Source: Nemertoderma westbladi (Eukaryota > Xenacoelomorpha > Nemertodermatida > Nemertodermatidae). Taken from it: a stretch of DNA of 24,472 bases. Shown piece by piece: positions 9,097 to 20,061 of the stretch; the first letter of the stretch is position 1; each line of letters opens with the position of its first letter. The position numbers and the translations under genes were made by a program. The notes below the pieces were generated by a model. The model was given only the letters and a program-made list of their open reading frames with translations, did not search any database and was not told the origin of the DNA. Where the stretch lies: contig JAUCBJ010001389.1 of assembly GCA_032718475.1 (NCBI GenBank), forward strand, positions 1 to 24,472. Reading direction: 5' to 3'.

Positions 9097-11239
9097 CCCT
9101 GCAAACAATTTACTTTCAAGGAATGTCAGAAAAACATCATTAATTTGTTATAAATGTTGATAAATGTTATTCCCTTGTTTGATAGAATATTTAGATGTTC
9201 AATATATGTTATTTTAACATTACTCTATAATGTCTTTGTCAGACATTAAATAAATGATAACTGTTGATGTTAAAAAAACGTAATTATAATGTGAGAACAT
9301 AAACATTAGTCAAAAATGTTTTATAAGTGTTTAGTTCTAACATTTTAAGAACATGGTTTGTTACATATCAGAACAATGTTATTTTGTCACATAAAATAAA
9401 CATTATGCGATAGACGCTGTCACTTCTATTATCCAATCTGAGATTGATGATTGGCTAATTTTAAAATTCGCGGTAATGGAGGAATTTTCCACATGTAAAT
9501 GGTATACAGTATGGTATGTTGTACAATACTCATTCTGTCATGCCTGTATTCAATGTTTATTGTGTATATGTATTGTTATACTGCTGTACTGCAAGGCCTA
9601 TCTCTATATTACTGTAGTGTAGTTACTGCAGGCCTACTGCTCTGTACAGTAGCTTATATTTTTGGTTTTATAGTTTTGGTTTTGTGATTTATTTAACCTG
9701 AACTCATAAATAAAACATATCTACCTGAATGCGAGTTAGCCTTTACCCTCTGGATTCACACATTACTGCATTAGACCTACCAATTACAGAATTCAAGTCT
9801 GCCAGGACCAGAAAGTCCCCTTAAACCAGAACTGACAGGTGGAGGATTGACTTATTTGTCTGTACTGATGGTGGATTTCAACAGCCGAGGACTAAAGATT
9901 GGAATTCTTATTATTGGGAGGTCCCAGTTTTCAGTTGAAGGGGCAGGGCACAGGGACAGCATTACTACAAAACTTTCGATTCGATTTCGATTTGAAAACT
10001 TCACATTAACTGTTATTACAAACTATTTATTGTTTCAGTTTTTAGATTGTACTTTTGTAGGGCCTAGGCCTATTGATTTATTTTTACAGTTTAATAAATG
10101 AAGCTCACTCAGCTATAATTATAATTAACATTTAATTTTTTAAATATGATTTGTTCAGATAGAGAGGATTTGCGATGCAATCAAAATCATCCCTCTCCAG
10201 GGAGATATCGATTCAAATAAGTACTGATTACTCTCCCAGAAATAAATCTGTAACCTGTTTTTTTTTGTTTACCCGTAGGATATAATAATGTGCCTCTGTA
10301 GCCAACTGTAACCTGCTCCTTTTAATAATTTAACATTGTTGTGAGGTATTATTTATTAAACCCACTATGTACATTATTTTATATAGTCTACAAATTAGAT
10401 CTATAAATCTAGTGAATAATATTAACTCAAAGTATTTTAATTGATGCAATTCATTACGTTGTTGTCACTTATTATTACGTCATAAACATATTCTTTTTAA
10501 GTCTGTAATTAACTTTAACCGAAATATCAAAACCATTTACATAATGGGCCATACAGCCATATATTTGTTGTTTTACTTATTCTGCGATATTTTACTTTGA
10601 TTTTGCTGTTTATTTCATTATTTGTTCCTGACTGGTCATTATACAAAAAATTCAATTCATGTTAAACGTTTTAATTGTTATTAATTTGCATACAATTGCC
10701 TACAACAAAATTGTATTCAATCAAACTGTGTTAGAGATTGTAGCCTGCCACTACCATATCAACATGCATAGGGAAATTATTAATTAATTATTCAATAAAG
10801 GGTTTGGCAATTATAAAGAACGATATAAGGAACGGCAATGGAGGGGGATTATTAGTTTGAGCAAGCGAACCAACCATAAAACATGAGAGAAGGGCTTAAA
10901 TGTACGTATAATGTTACGTTTTTAGCAAACAATATTTTTATGTTAAGAAATAACATAAAATTAACGATCTAAATAAACATTACGCCGTTGTTATTTTAAT
11001 GTCAATAAAAACACAATAATAATGATGAGGAATAACATAAAAGTAATGATATATGTAACCATCCTGGCTTTGTTATTTTAATGTTATTAAAAACGAAATA
11101 ATAACGTTAGTATATAACGTCATATTTCTTGGCCAATTTACAGTTTTTTTACCATTAATCTAACAATTTGAAATAATGTTATCTATGTCATTAAATAACA
11201 TTTTAATAACAGCTTTTTAACAATACATTGTTTGCAGGG
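9097..11239. mobile_element. 2143-bp DNA transposon insertion, TIR CCCTGCAAACAAT, 2-bp TSD
   Basis: Copy 1 preserves the empty site GTAACCTGAC at about 1599-1608. In copy 2 it is split as GTAA, then the element, then AACCTGAC, which gives a 2-bp target duplication AA (9095-9096 and 11240-11241). The termini are a perfect 13-bp inverted repeat CCCTGCAAACAAT...ATTGTTTGCAGGG. The inside is AT-rich and full of AACATT/AATGTT-type words near both ends. It has no open frame with a recognisable transposase; the longest (9847-10101) matches nothing I know. It is thus non-autonomous. The 2-bp duplication excludes hAT, PIF/Harbinger and piggyBac, and the AA sequence argues against Tc1/mariner (TA). I leave the superfamily open. 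Confidence 0.9.
10945..11109. repeat. Subterminal imperfect tandem repeat, period 83 bp
   Basis: Two units start at 10945 and 11028. Both open with AATAACATAAAA, contain TTGTTATTTTAATGT in the second half, and end in an 'ACAATAATAATGATG'-like stretch. They lie in the right subterminal part of the 2.1-kb insertion, where a transposase would be expected to bind. Confidence 0.7.
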
Positions 11240-11352
11240 AACCTGACTTCCTGACTGCAGACAGGCAGACCTAGTGCAGTACCGGTAGTGTGTAACTTCT
11301 GAACTTAGTTGGTTAGTTCTGTGGTTGGTCACAGACTGTTACTCACAGTAAT

Positions 11353-12192
11353 CTGGTAATTAGGGCTCGATCGGAGTTGGGATTTGGCCGGAGCCGGAGC
11401 AGGAGCCGGAGTTGGACAATTTGGCCGGAGCCGGAGCCGGAGTTTTTCAAAAATTTTAAAAATTTAATTATTTATTTAAAAAAAAATAAAGTTTGGTTAT
11501 CGTTCGCCAATCGCTCATAATCAATCATACTGTCAGACTGTAGGTATAATTAATTTCATAATTTATAGATTTACGAATTTTCAATTTAAAATTTAAGTAA
11601 TTAATTTATCACTGTATCATGGACAGACGGCCTGACGCTGACGGCGACGGCCTGACGGCTAAAAATTACCTACAGTACCTACCTCCCTAACTGTCTAACT
11701 GTGGTAGAGGTTGGAGGTGTGTACTGTAGGTAGCCTACCGTACGTGTACCAGTAGGCCTACTGCAGTACAGTACTGTGCAGTATGCTGGCATGACAGCAG
11801 TAAATTGCTGCAGTGGTACTGTCTGACAATCAGACAGTGTACAATCATAGCATTTACAATTTTTTAAAGTAGGGCCTATCTGTAATCAGGTAATAGTCTG
11901 CTAGTCAGCTAGCTGGCCAGTACCAGTACTGCAGTACAGTCAGTCAGTCATTGACTTTAAGTAAATACTGCAGTATTATCAGATTATACTTGATATTGAA
12001 GCTGTAGGCCCTACTACAGTACTTATAGTGTTAAATAATTGTTCAGATTAGAATATGCACGAAATATAATACTTTATTAAAAAATTAACTCCGGCAATAT
12101 TTTTACCGGAGCCGGAGCAGGAGCCGGAGGTGCCAAAATGGCCGGAGCCGGAGGCCGGACTGCCGGAGCTCCGATCGAGCCCTACTGGTAAT
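11353..12192. mobile_element. hAT-type non-autonomous transposon with 8-bp TSD (copy 2)
   Basis: Duplicate of the element at 1714-2561. The element proper is 11361-12184 (824 bp), flanked by CTGGTAAT at 11353-11360 and 12185-12192. It has one GGAGCA hexamer fewer in the left subterminal region and 2 bases fewer near the right end. Confidence 0.9.
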
Positions 12193-12696
12193 TGAGTAAT
12201 ATGACAATGATTGACATGGTTAGAGTTACATTTCTACAGTTTTAATTAGAGGTGAGGCCGTCACTTCTGTAACCTGCGACGCTACGAGTTTCATACAGTT
12301 GGCCCTATCTGCCTATAGGCCTACTGCATACAGCTAGGCCAAGGACTACTGAAGCAAGGACTGGCACACGGTAAATCCAGACTTCGCTAGCGAAGGCCAT
12401 GTTGTTTATGTTACCGGCGGTAACCAGTTTCAATGATAAACATCAGAACACGTTCGTGGGGCCTTCGCGCAGCACGAGGCCCAGTTATGAGATACAAATT
12501 AAAATTGAGCGACTGTATCACAAAATCAGGTTTTGAGAAATTTACCCACACCACCAATCAATCAAAGAAAGGGGGACAGTACGTGTTCACCCCTTTTAAT
12601 CCCCCCCCCCCCACCCTTCCCAACCACCAATACATAACCGCGACATCTACCACCCACGGAAGGGTAGCACGAACTTATTTCCAATCGCACGTTCAA

Positions 12697-13010
12697 TATG
12701 CAAAGCCAGGTGGTTTATAGGAATATAATAAACGCAGTACTCGTATTCATTATAAGCCTCGTTGCGTTCGTCCTGTTTTGTATTTAAATATATTTCTTAA
12801 ACGCAGGCTAGGACGTTCTTTATAATAATAATAACTAGGGATGCGATCAATATGTGAAGCCAGGTGGTTTATATAATAATTTAGTCAACGCAGTACTCGT
12901 CTTCATTATATGCCTCGTTGCGCTCGTCGCTTGTCCTGTTTTGTTATAAAATATTTTTCCTAAACGCAGACTGACGATCTTTATACAGTTATAACTATGC
13001 GAAGTTTCGA
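12697..13010. repeat. Imperfect tandem duplication, period about 152 bp
   Basis: Two units begin at about 12697 and 12849 with AAGCCAGGTGGTTTATA close to the start. Each contains ACGCAGTACTCGT, a CCTCGTTGCG stretch, TCCTGTTTTGT and TAAACGCAG. They differ by many substitutions and small indels, so the duplication is old compared with the block duplication. Confidence 0.8.
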
Positions 13011-13937
13011 AACTGTGCGAGTAACTGTTGATACATCTATGTGGATATGTGTGATATGTGGAGATGTGTGATACAACGCCAACGCATCTTATGCCGATGT
13101 AGTAATATGGGTATTGAAATAATATTAAATTAATGTACACTCTTAAAGCTGCAGCGAAAAAATGTAGCTAATTTCCTAGGTTACATATAAAATAATAATA
13201 TTATTTTTAAGAACATTAATTTTACTACTTTGCAAAAATTCAATTATAAAATAACCAGACATATACTGTACATTGTGGAATAAACTATTTCAGAAGCCTA
13301 CACAACAGCCATGCCATGGATAGTATTTATGTTATGATATCTGTCATTCACCTGAGATAGCAATACAACATTTATAGTGAATTTAAAGAATGCTGTCTGG
13401 GCTGGAATAGCAATACTGGTTGTCTATTACTATTCCTCTCTGGTTAGTCTTAGCAACAACTCCCAGCCAGCAGCAGAGACTTGACCAATAATCATTCCCA
13501 GCAACTGGGAATGACACACACATCCCATCTATGTACCAGCATGTTGGCCAATAAATGAGCAGTATTTAATGAGAATAAATTTTTTTTGCCGTTTTAATTA
13601 CTTTAGATCAATTAAAGACACAATTATTAAAGCAAATCACTTGAACTAATTAAAAACTATAATAGAATGGCGTATGGGGATTACATCTGTATAATTTTTA
13701 ATTATAATTATTTAAATCTTATACTGTAAAACAATTAATTTCCTTTAAAAGGCAGGTTGAAAATGGTGTTTTTACCGTAATAACTTAATTAACTAATTAA
13801 CTGCTATTATCTTAGCTTCTCGAAGGCCACACTGAAATTCTACTTGGAAAATTTCTAAACTTTTGCCAAACAACATGTGTACCAAGTTTGGATAGATTTC
13901 ATCAAAGATTGGCCGAGTTATTAACGTTTAAAATTGA

Positions 13938-13985
13938 ACACGACAGAACGACAGAACGACAGAACGACAGAACGACAGAACGACA
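13938..13985 (+). repeat. 8-bp microsatellite (ACGACAGA)n
   Basis: About five tandem copies of ACGACAGA lie near the right end of the 1.6-kb insertion, preceded by an 'accaagtttggat...gagttatt' stretch. I have the impression that such a lead-in followed by a short-period repeat recurs in dispersed invertebrate elements, but I cannot name one. Confidence 0.85.
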
Positions 13986-15110
13986 GGTTGATTAATGGTA
14001 CCACTACGCTAAGGCTCACTCACTTCGTGGCTCGCCCCACATACACATTTCTGGGGTGAAAAATTATGTAGAATCTATTTCTTGTATTAGTTTTTCAATT
14101 CTGCAATTACCTGTTGCTTTCATGTTTCATTTTAATGTTTCTTAATAATGTAGAGTAGCTGTATAGTGTATATCTGTATAGGCCCTACTGGTATAGGCCT
14201 AATTCAAGTAATCCTCCGAAGTGGCATAGCACAGTCAGACAGTAGCACAAGCATGTACCAACGACATTTCGCCACACCGTCAGACCGTAACTACTAATTT
14301 GATTATTAGTAAATGGATTGCCACATTGATCGGATCGCCTTTCTCGAACAGTCTAAGGGTGAAGGTGAAGGGTAGAAAACGGTAATCTGTATCACCCACT
14401 GGCAGACTGCGAGAGTTTCCCGAGGATGTTCCGCAAATCAAGGTAGCCGGTTCGGTTCCCGGTTGGGTCGTTGCATTGAAACCAACTGTTACACCAAATG
14501 AATTTCCCAGAATACCAGCAACCTGTATACCTTCGACGCCACGTCAAACTCCGTCTGTTGAAGAACGACAGATTAGCTCATTGAACTCTAAGGACTTCTG
14601 GACTTGGTAGCTGGGTTCGTTGAATTTGATGCTGGGATCTACGGATCTACTCCTGGCATCTGGGTGCACGATCTACTATGGACTGCAGATCGTCTGTCGT
14701 TGCGTCACTGCCTGGGACCAAATAACCAACTGTCCATTGGTCGCAATTGAGATAACGCAATTCTGCAATTGAGAGAAGTTGTGGCAACGGTGAAAAGAGA
14801 CACAGATCCACGAAGCGCTATAGGGTACCTCCAGAAGGCCCGCGAACTTATTTGGAAGGTCGTCGACTCTGGGAATTCGAAACAACAGAGTCAGTTGGAG
14901 TACATTGTTCAAAGACATACTCAACAAAGGTTTATTATATGGTCGCATCGCAATCCAAGGCTATTCATTAACCCTATCTGGCCCGGGCCATTTTACAACG
15001 TAAGAAATAAATTTCAAAAATTTAAATTAAAGTTTCATTAATTATTAAATTAATTAATTAAAATTAAAATAAATTTCAAACGCCAAAAATCGAATTTGGT
15101 TGGATAATAC

Positions 15111-15427
15111 GATATTTTTGAGTGTCATATTCGTGTTCAGCGCCCCAGAAAACCCATAATGTCCAAAAATCAGGTTGATTTGGTGATGATTTTTGATTAT
15201 GAAATTTGTGCTGCTTTGTATTTTCGTGCCGCACATTGACACATATCCAAAATTACCATAATCAACAATGTACGATATATTTCAGTGTCATATTCATGAT
15301 CAACATCACAAAAAACCTATATGATCATAAAATCAATTTGATTGATTTTGTGTTGTGGTGATTCTTCATTATCATATTTGCGCTACTTGTTTATTTTGTG
15401 CCTCAGAGGCCACATTCAAAATTGCCA
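15111..15427. repeat. Imperfect tandem duplication, period about 163 bp (copy 2)
   Basis: Duplicate of 3889-4205 at offset 11222, with both units retained. Confidence 0.7.
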
Positions 15428-16007
15428 TTTGAAAAGCAAAGTTACTTAATCTATTTAATTAATAAAGAGCCCATATCAGGGCCATTGATGTGTTTTCTGG
15501 AGTGGGAATATTTGGTCGGCAATCATAATAATAAATAATATAAATAATAACTGAATAATGTAATAACATAGGCCTAATAACATAATACTGTAATAAGCAC
15601 CTGATAGTAATAAAAAGTACGGTATTATATAAAGTGATAATATAAAATACCTAAATAAGGCCTATAAAGTAATTATAAAATAATGAAATTTGTTGTGCAT
15701 CTTTAAACAAATAATAAAATAATAGATATAAAGTAAATAACGGCACCTGATAATGAAGGACTTCAAAAGGACATAACAGCATAACGAAAGGGACTACATA
15801 ATTTATAAACACAAAAAAATATAGAAAATAATACATGAAAGCAACAGATAATTGAAAAACTAATACCAGAAATAGATTCTCCATAATTTTTAACCCCAGA
15901 ATGTGTATGTTTATCATTCAAATTGGGTACAGGTAACATAAACAACATGGCCTTCGCTAGTGAGGTCTGGATTTACCATATGCCAGTCCTTGCTTCAGTA
16001 GTCCTTG

Positions 16008-16728
16008 AGCTAGGCCTAGAAAATCTGTCTACCAAACAGATTTTTCCCGAAATTTAATAGGCCTACAATATACAACTGTTGCCTAAACTGCTAAACCACA
16101 CTAACAATTTTCAGCTGAACAGTGTTAATTTTTTGTCACCTATTAATTAATATAATAGCTGAATAATAGGTAGTCAGGTAGTATACCGTAATACAATGTT
16201 CGATACTTACTTATATATTCCACTACTTTTACGTACTTACGGTACCGGACCGGTTTGCATTGCATAGTATTAGTACAGGTAGTATTACAAGGTGTAGTAT
16301 TAATTTATATTTAATGACCCATCTTCCCACTTCCCATTTTGTACTTATTAGTTGCTAGTTATGTCGTTATGGTCATTGAAATATCTGAATATAGGTGGTG
16401 TACCGAGCACCGCAGACAACACACATTAATTATTTTATCTACAAGTACAGTACAGATGTACCTACGTCAGTACGTCTGTACGTTATCCAGTATTTCAGCA
16501 TTAAGGAATATCTAATTTAACCTAAATTTTTTAGACACTGTTGTACAGTATTTACACTTAGGCGTACCTACCTATATCTAAATTACTATATTTAAGTCTA
16601 TCGGTAGGCCTATCTGCCTATACTACTATATTGTGTGTAAAGCCCGGTTCAAAGGTACACTTCAGTGACAGCGCTGTTTAATATTAAGATTTTAATTTGC
16701 AAAGATGATTTATTTATGAAATTAAAAG
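16008..16728 (+). other. 5' flank of the intact zinc-finger gene
   Basis: This is the upstream region of the ten-finger gene, the same as 4786-5506. No coding sequence is seen. Two upstream ATGs (16705 and 16716) open frames of only 4 and 8 codons, which could act as minor upstream frames if the transcript starts before them. A TAA at 16723-16725 is in frame with the main ATG and limits the protein's start. Confidence 0.5.
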
Positions 16729-18096
16729 ATGTCGTATACTAATAGTACCCTGAAAACAAGCTCCGAACAATTTCTTGAGATTAAACATCTTTCGGAAGAC
16801 ACAAACTTTTCTATGTCAGTTTCTAGATCAACAGAATCCCGTGAAGTACCACTTAACGGTAGACCTAATAATTCAGAAATCAACAATAAAGGCGTGGAGG
16901 TAAAATGTAAAAGGATTAAAGAAGAACATAGTAATATTTCGGATACCCTTGAAGAAACAGTTACGGAGGTAGAAGGAGTCAACGGTGAAGTTATAGAACC
17001 ATCTGAAGATGTTGTAACAGGCGGCGTAAGAGATTCAATAACAGTTTTAAAAATCAAAACAGAATCGATGGATACGGGTGATGCCCTTGAAGAAACAGAC
17101 GGTGAAGTTATGGAACCATCTGAATATGTTGTAACAGACGGAGCTAGTGGTTCAATAAAAGTTGTGAAGGACGCTACTGAAATTAGTGAAAAGACAACAA
17201 AGAAAAGCATTTCAAAGAAACACAGCAAATCCGTTAATAAGGGCATTAGATATAAGTGCGATGACTGTAATAAAATGTTATCAGGGAAAGGAAATCTAAA
17301 ATATCACATAGAGTCAGTTCATAAACTTATTAGATATCATTGCCATCGCTGTAGCAAAAAGTTCGCATGTACAGCTTTTCTAAAAAAGCACATCGAATAT
17401 GCTCATGAACGTATTGGTTATAATTGCCCGGATTGTGGTAAAAGCTTCTTACAAAAGGTCAGTCTGAGGAAACACAAAGAAGTGGTTCATAAAGGTATCC
17501 GACATAAGTGCGATATCTGCAATAAAATATACACGGCGGAAACAAATCTAAGGAGACACATAAATTCAGTTCACAAAGGTATAAAATATAGTTGCGATGG
17601 CTGTGATAAATTGTTCAAACTAAAGACGAGTCTAAAATTGCACGTTGAAACAGCCCATAGAGGCATAAAATATGATTGCTATCATTGCGGTAAAATGTTA
17701 TCATCTATTGGGTATCTAAAGACACACATAGAATCAGCCCATAAAGGTATCCGTTATATTTGCGACATCTGCAATAAATTGTACACAGAAAGAAGACTTC
17801 TAAAGACGCACATAGAGTCAGCACACAAAGGTATTAAATATAGTTGCGATGACTGTGATAAATTGTTCTCTCAAAAGGGAAATCTGAAGAAACACATAGA
17901 AGTAGTTCATAAAGGTATTACATATAATTGCTATGATTGCGACAAAGTATACACTGAGAAAAGTTATCTAAAGAAGCACATTCAATCTGTACATAAAGGT
18001 ATTAGATTTAAATGCGATTACTGCGAAAAAACATACTCGGCGAAGGCACATCTAAATCGACACGTGAAATGTGGTCATAAAGTTGACAGAGTATAA
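16729..18096 (+). CDS. C2H2 zinc-finger protein, ten fingers, intronless
   Basis: The 455-residue product is a likely nuclear DNA-binding regulator. Residues 1-170 are polar and acidic, with two related blocks (about 72-115 and 118-150) that share GEV-EPSE-VVT. They also hold two SUMO-type psi-K-x-E motifs, IKEE (63-66) and IKTE (109-112). A lysine-rich stretch at 155-171 could be a nuclear signal. Ten C-x2-C-x12-H-x4-H fingers follow at an exact 28-residue period, from C177 to H450, all with their zinc ligands. The linkers are KGI(R/K)Y-type rather than the usual TGEKP. Helix contact positions differ in every finger, so the DNA target should be long and specific. The start is supported by the in-frame TAA at 16723 and A at -3. 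No KRAB, BTB, SCAN or ZAD domain is seen. I know no orthologue, and the family looks lineage-specific. The first 59 codons are duplicated at 5507. Confidence 0.93.
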   Translation: MSYTNSTLKTSSEQFLEIKHLSEDTNFSMSVSRSTESREVPLNGRPNNSEINNKGVEVKCKRIKEEHSNISDTLEETVTEVEGVNGEVIEPSEDVVTGGVRDSITVLKIKTESMDTGDALEETDGEVMEPSEYVVTDGASGSIKVVKDATEISEKTTKKSISKKHSKSVNKGIRYKCDDCNKMLSGKGNLKYHIESVHKLIRYHCHRCSKKFACTAFLKKHIEYAHERIGYNCPDCGKSFLQKVSLRKHKEVVHKGIRHKCDICNKIYTAETNLRRHINSVHKGIKYSCDGCDKLFKLKTSLKLHVETAHRGIKYDCYHCGKMLSSIGYLKTHIESAHKGIRYICDICNKLYTERRLLKTHIESAHKGIKYSCDDCDKLFSQKGNLKKHIEVVHKGITYNCYDCDKVYTEKSYLKKHIQSVHKGIRFKCDYCEKTYSAKAHLNRHVKCGHKVDRV

Positions 18097-19282
18097 TTAT
18101 ATATTGATTAGATGACGTTCCGCTTTTTCAGTTACGTTGGCAGAACCCCACTCTTAAAGTTAGAGTTGGCGGCGGTATATCCTTATGGGTTTGTTTTCTT
18201 ATTACGTTCTGATTCGCTTTTAACTGTTAGTATTAACTGTTAGTATCTTGTAAGCCTATCTGTCAATAAGTTATATTAATAATTACAAATATTTTATATG
18301 GTTATACACTACTGTAGTATTGTAAGTACGAATAGTCAATCCAAACGCATGTGTTGTATTGACGCTTGATGTCGTGTATTCTATTTAATTTAATTACAAT
18401 AGATATTATAATAATATATAACTTTTTTTACGCATATGATTATTTCAACCTCCTCACGGGCGTATTCATCGGTTATTGGAAAACACTTAATTGAATACAC
18501 AATTTGACATGGAGTTACAAGTAAGGTCAATTCAAATCAAATGGGAGTGGGGGTGGGGCGGGGCTTATGTCAAAAGTTTACTATATTTTGTATACCTGTA
18601 ACTAAGAGAGCATAACGTCACAGCACAGTGTCAGAGCGGTTACCGTGTCTATCTGCTTTCACAGTAGTGTTTGTCGGAAAATGTTCATTTCAGGGTAAAG
18701 GAAGAGGAAATTTCGCACCGTGTTGTTTCCTTTGGGGTCTTAGTTCACCTACCAGGTGTGTGGATCAATGTTTCTCTCAAAAATTTCTACAAAAAATAAA
18801 CAAGCAATTGGATATAACCTAAATCCATCTTCATTAAAATCTGTATTTCTCTTCAAATCTGTATCGCGTTGAGGACGGCATACTAAACATCATAGATATA
18901 AGAGTAGGCCTAAGGGCTAATTTTATTCGGCAATAATATTCCAACCTATGTGCCACAAAAAGGCTTCTGCAAAAATCTGCCATGACCTTTTGAAGTCAAA
19001 ATAATAGTTAAATGTGTCTCATCCACAACATTTGTAAAAAATAAACTACGTTAGTACTATAATTTACGAACATTATACTCAAAGAGTAGCTCTTTAATAT
19101 TATGTGGTATATGTCCAACTTACGTTTTAAAGTGAAAAAAATAAGGATTGATCTATTTTTAGGCTTTTATTTTAGCTTTTTCTGTGCAAAAAATTGTCAT
19201 GCTAAATGTCCAATCTGAAACATTCTTCATAATAATTATAATAATTTATGATCTAATAAAGATTTATAATTGGTTTTGGGAG
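18097..19282. other. 3' flank of the zinc-finger gene, no gene seen
   Basis: AT-rich sequence with no supported coding region; the only open frame (18628-18822, 64 codons) has no recognisable feature. It may contain the 3' UTR of the zinc-finger gene. The first AATAAA downstream that I noticed is at 18795-18800, but none was found close to the stop codon. Confidence 0.5.
18543..18563 (+). other. G-quadruplex motif
   Basis: Four G-runs of 3, 5, 4 and 4 bases are separated by 3-, 1- and 1-base loops, about 450 bases after the zinc-finger stop codon and on the same strand. This is a strong intramolecular quadruplex pattern. If transcribed in the 3' UTR it could affect RNA stability or processing. 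Confidence 0.75.
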
Positions 19283-19465
19283 CATTTATTTTTTGGTGTT
19301 GAATAATAAATTGTTTTCGGTGTTGAATAATTTATTTTGGTGTTTGAATAATTGTATTTGGGGGTGACTTTATTTTAGTTGGTGTTGAATAATTCTTTTT
19401 GGTGTCACATTATTTAAATTGGTGTAATATAATTTTTTTGGTGAAATTTTCATCGATTTTGGTAT
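19283..19465 (+). repeat. Degenerate tandem repeat around TTGGTGTTGAATAATT
   Basis: About six or seven diverged units repeat the theme TTGGTGTTGAATAAT, with spacings near 25-30 bases that drift. Later units decay to TTGGTGTCACATTATT, TTGGTGTAATATAAT and TTGGTGAAATTTT. No coding meaning is evident. Confidence 0.75.
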
Positions 19466-19950
19466 GACTCTAATTGGTATAGCCTTTATATTTTTTCTCT
19501 AAGACATTAACCCTACTACCGGTAATTAATAAGTAATAAAAAAAGTTGACATATATTGGCCCATCCGCAACGGATGCGGATGTCCCACCCGCAACGCCTA
19601 CATTAAGGTACAGTATATGATACTCACTTATCAGCCAATGTATGATGTTATGTTTTATATTATCGTAATATTTGTGATCTGAACAAGTTACTGATTTAAA
19701 TTTAACTTGGAAATCCTTCAGCCACATTATTATCAGTCAGTCTCCAAGAAGCATAATGATTGAGGTCAATTTTGTACAATAAAATTGAAACAATTATGAC
19801 TTTGAATTATGACTTTTTCAATTACAATGAAACAATTGAAACTTATTGGAACAATGATGGGTTACGGAGCTCAACAAATTGGAACAATATGTATGTATGG
19901 TATGCCAGTGAAACAAATTTGAAACAAATTAGGAGGGCGGTAATGATAGC
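19466..19950. other. Non-coding spacer
   Basis: No gene is supported here. One near-unit of the following minisatellite (ATTGGAACAATGATGGG, about 19847-19863) lies inside, followed by a second, shorter echo near 19878-19890, which suggests the minisatellite grew out of this sequence. Confidence 0.5.
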
Positions 19951-20061
19951 CTACCGGAAGAATTGGAACAATGATGGGCTACGGAGCCTACCGGAAGAAT
20001 TGGAACAATGATGGGCTACGGAGCCTACCGGAAGAATTGGAACAATGATGGGCTACGGAGC
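19951..20061 (+). repeat. 37-bp minisatellite, three perfect copies
   Basis: Units at 19951-19987, 19988-20024 and 20025-20061 are identical, each starting CTACCGGAAG and ending GGGCTACGGAGC. A diverged partial copy lies upstream. The period is not a multiple of three, so the array does not encode a peptide repeat. Perfect identity implies recent expansion. Confidence 0.95.

Larger units (their letters stand above)
12451..14038. mobile_element. 1588-bp insertion in the foldback arm, 3-bp ACA flank, class unclear
   Basis: Against copy 1 (CAGAACATACAC at about 2813-2824) this stretch is extra, with ACA on both sides (12448-12450 and 14039-14041). The left end begins CGTTCGTGGGGCC and the right end is GTGGCTCGCCCC. 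They share only a GTGGGGC-like word in inverted form, so no convincing long terminal inverted repeat exists. The inside holds an imperfect tandem duplication (12697-13010), a C-run at 12601-12612, and near the right end an 8-bp microsatellite (13938-13985). The open frames inside (95 and 97 codons) have no recognisable domain. It could be a non-autonomous DNA element or a composite of several repeats. Confidence 0.65.
12340..16007. mobile_element. Foldback element (copy 2), left arm split by an insertion
   Basis: Same element as 2709-4785. The left arm begins at 12340 and is interrupted after 12450. It resumes at about 14039, and the right arm is 15823-16007. Without the insertion the length equals that of copy 1 within a few bases. 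Confidence 0.8.
7494..16907. repeat. Large direct duplication, copy 2 (with two extra insertions)
   Basis: This is the second copy of the block described at 1-5685. It is longer because of insertions at 9097-11239 and 12451-14038. Its right edge at about 16907 is only where copy 1 breaks off; here the zinc-finger gene continues intact. If the event was a tandem duplication, the unit really starts at 5686 (the BEL/Pao fragment) and the left part of copy 1 lies outside the window. Confidence 0.95.

Noticed and set aside
9847-10101. 84-codon frame in the 2.1-kb insertion as a transposase
   Set aside because: It is far too short, has no catalytic or DNA-binding motif I can recognise, and the element looks non-coding.
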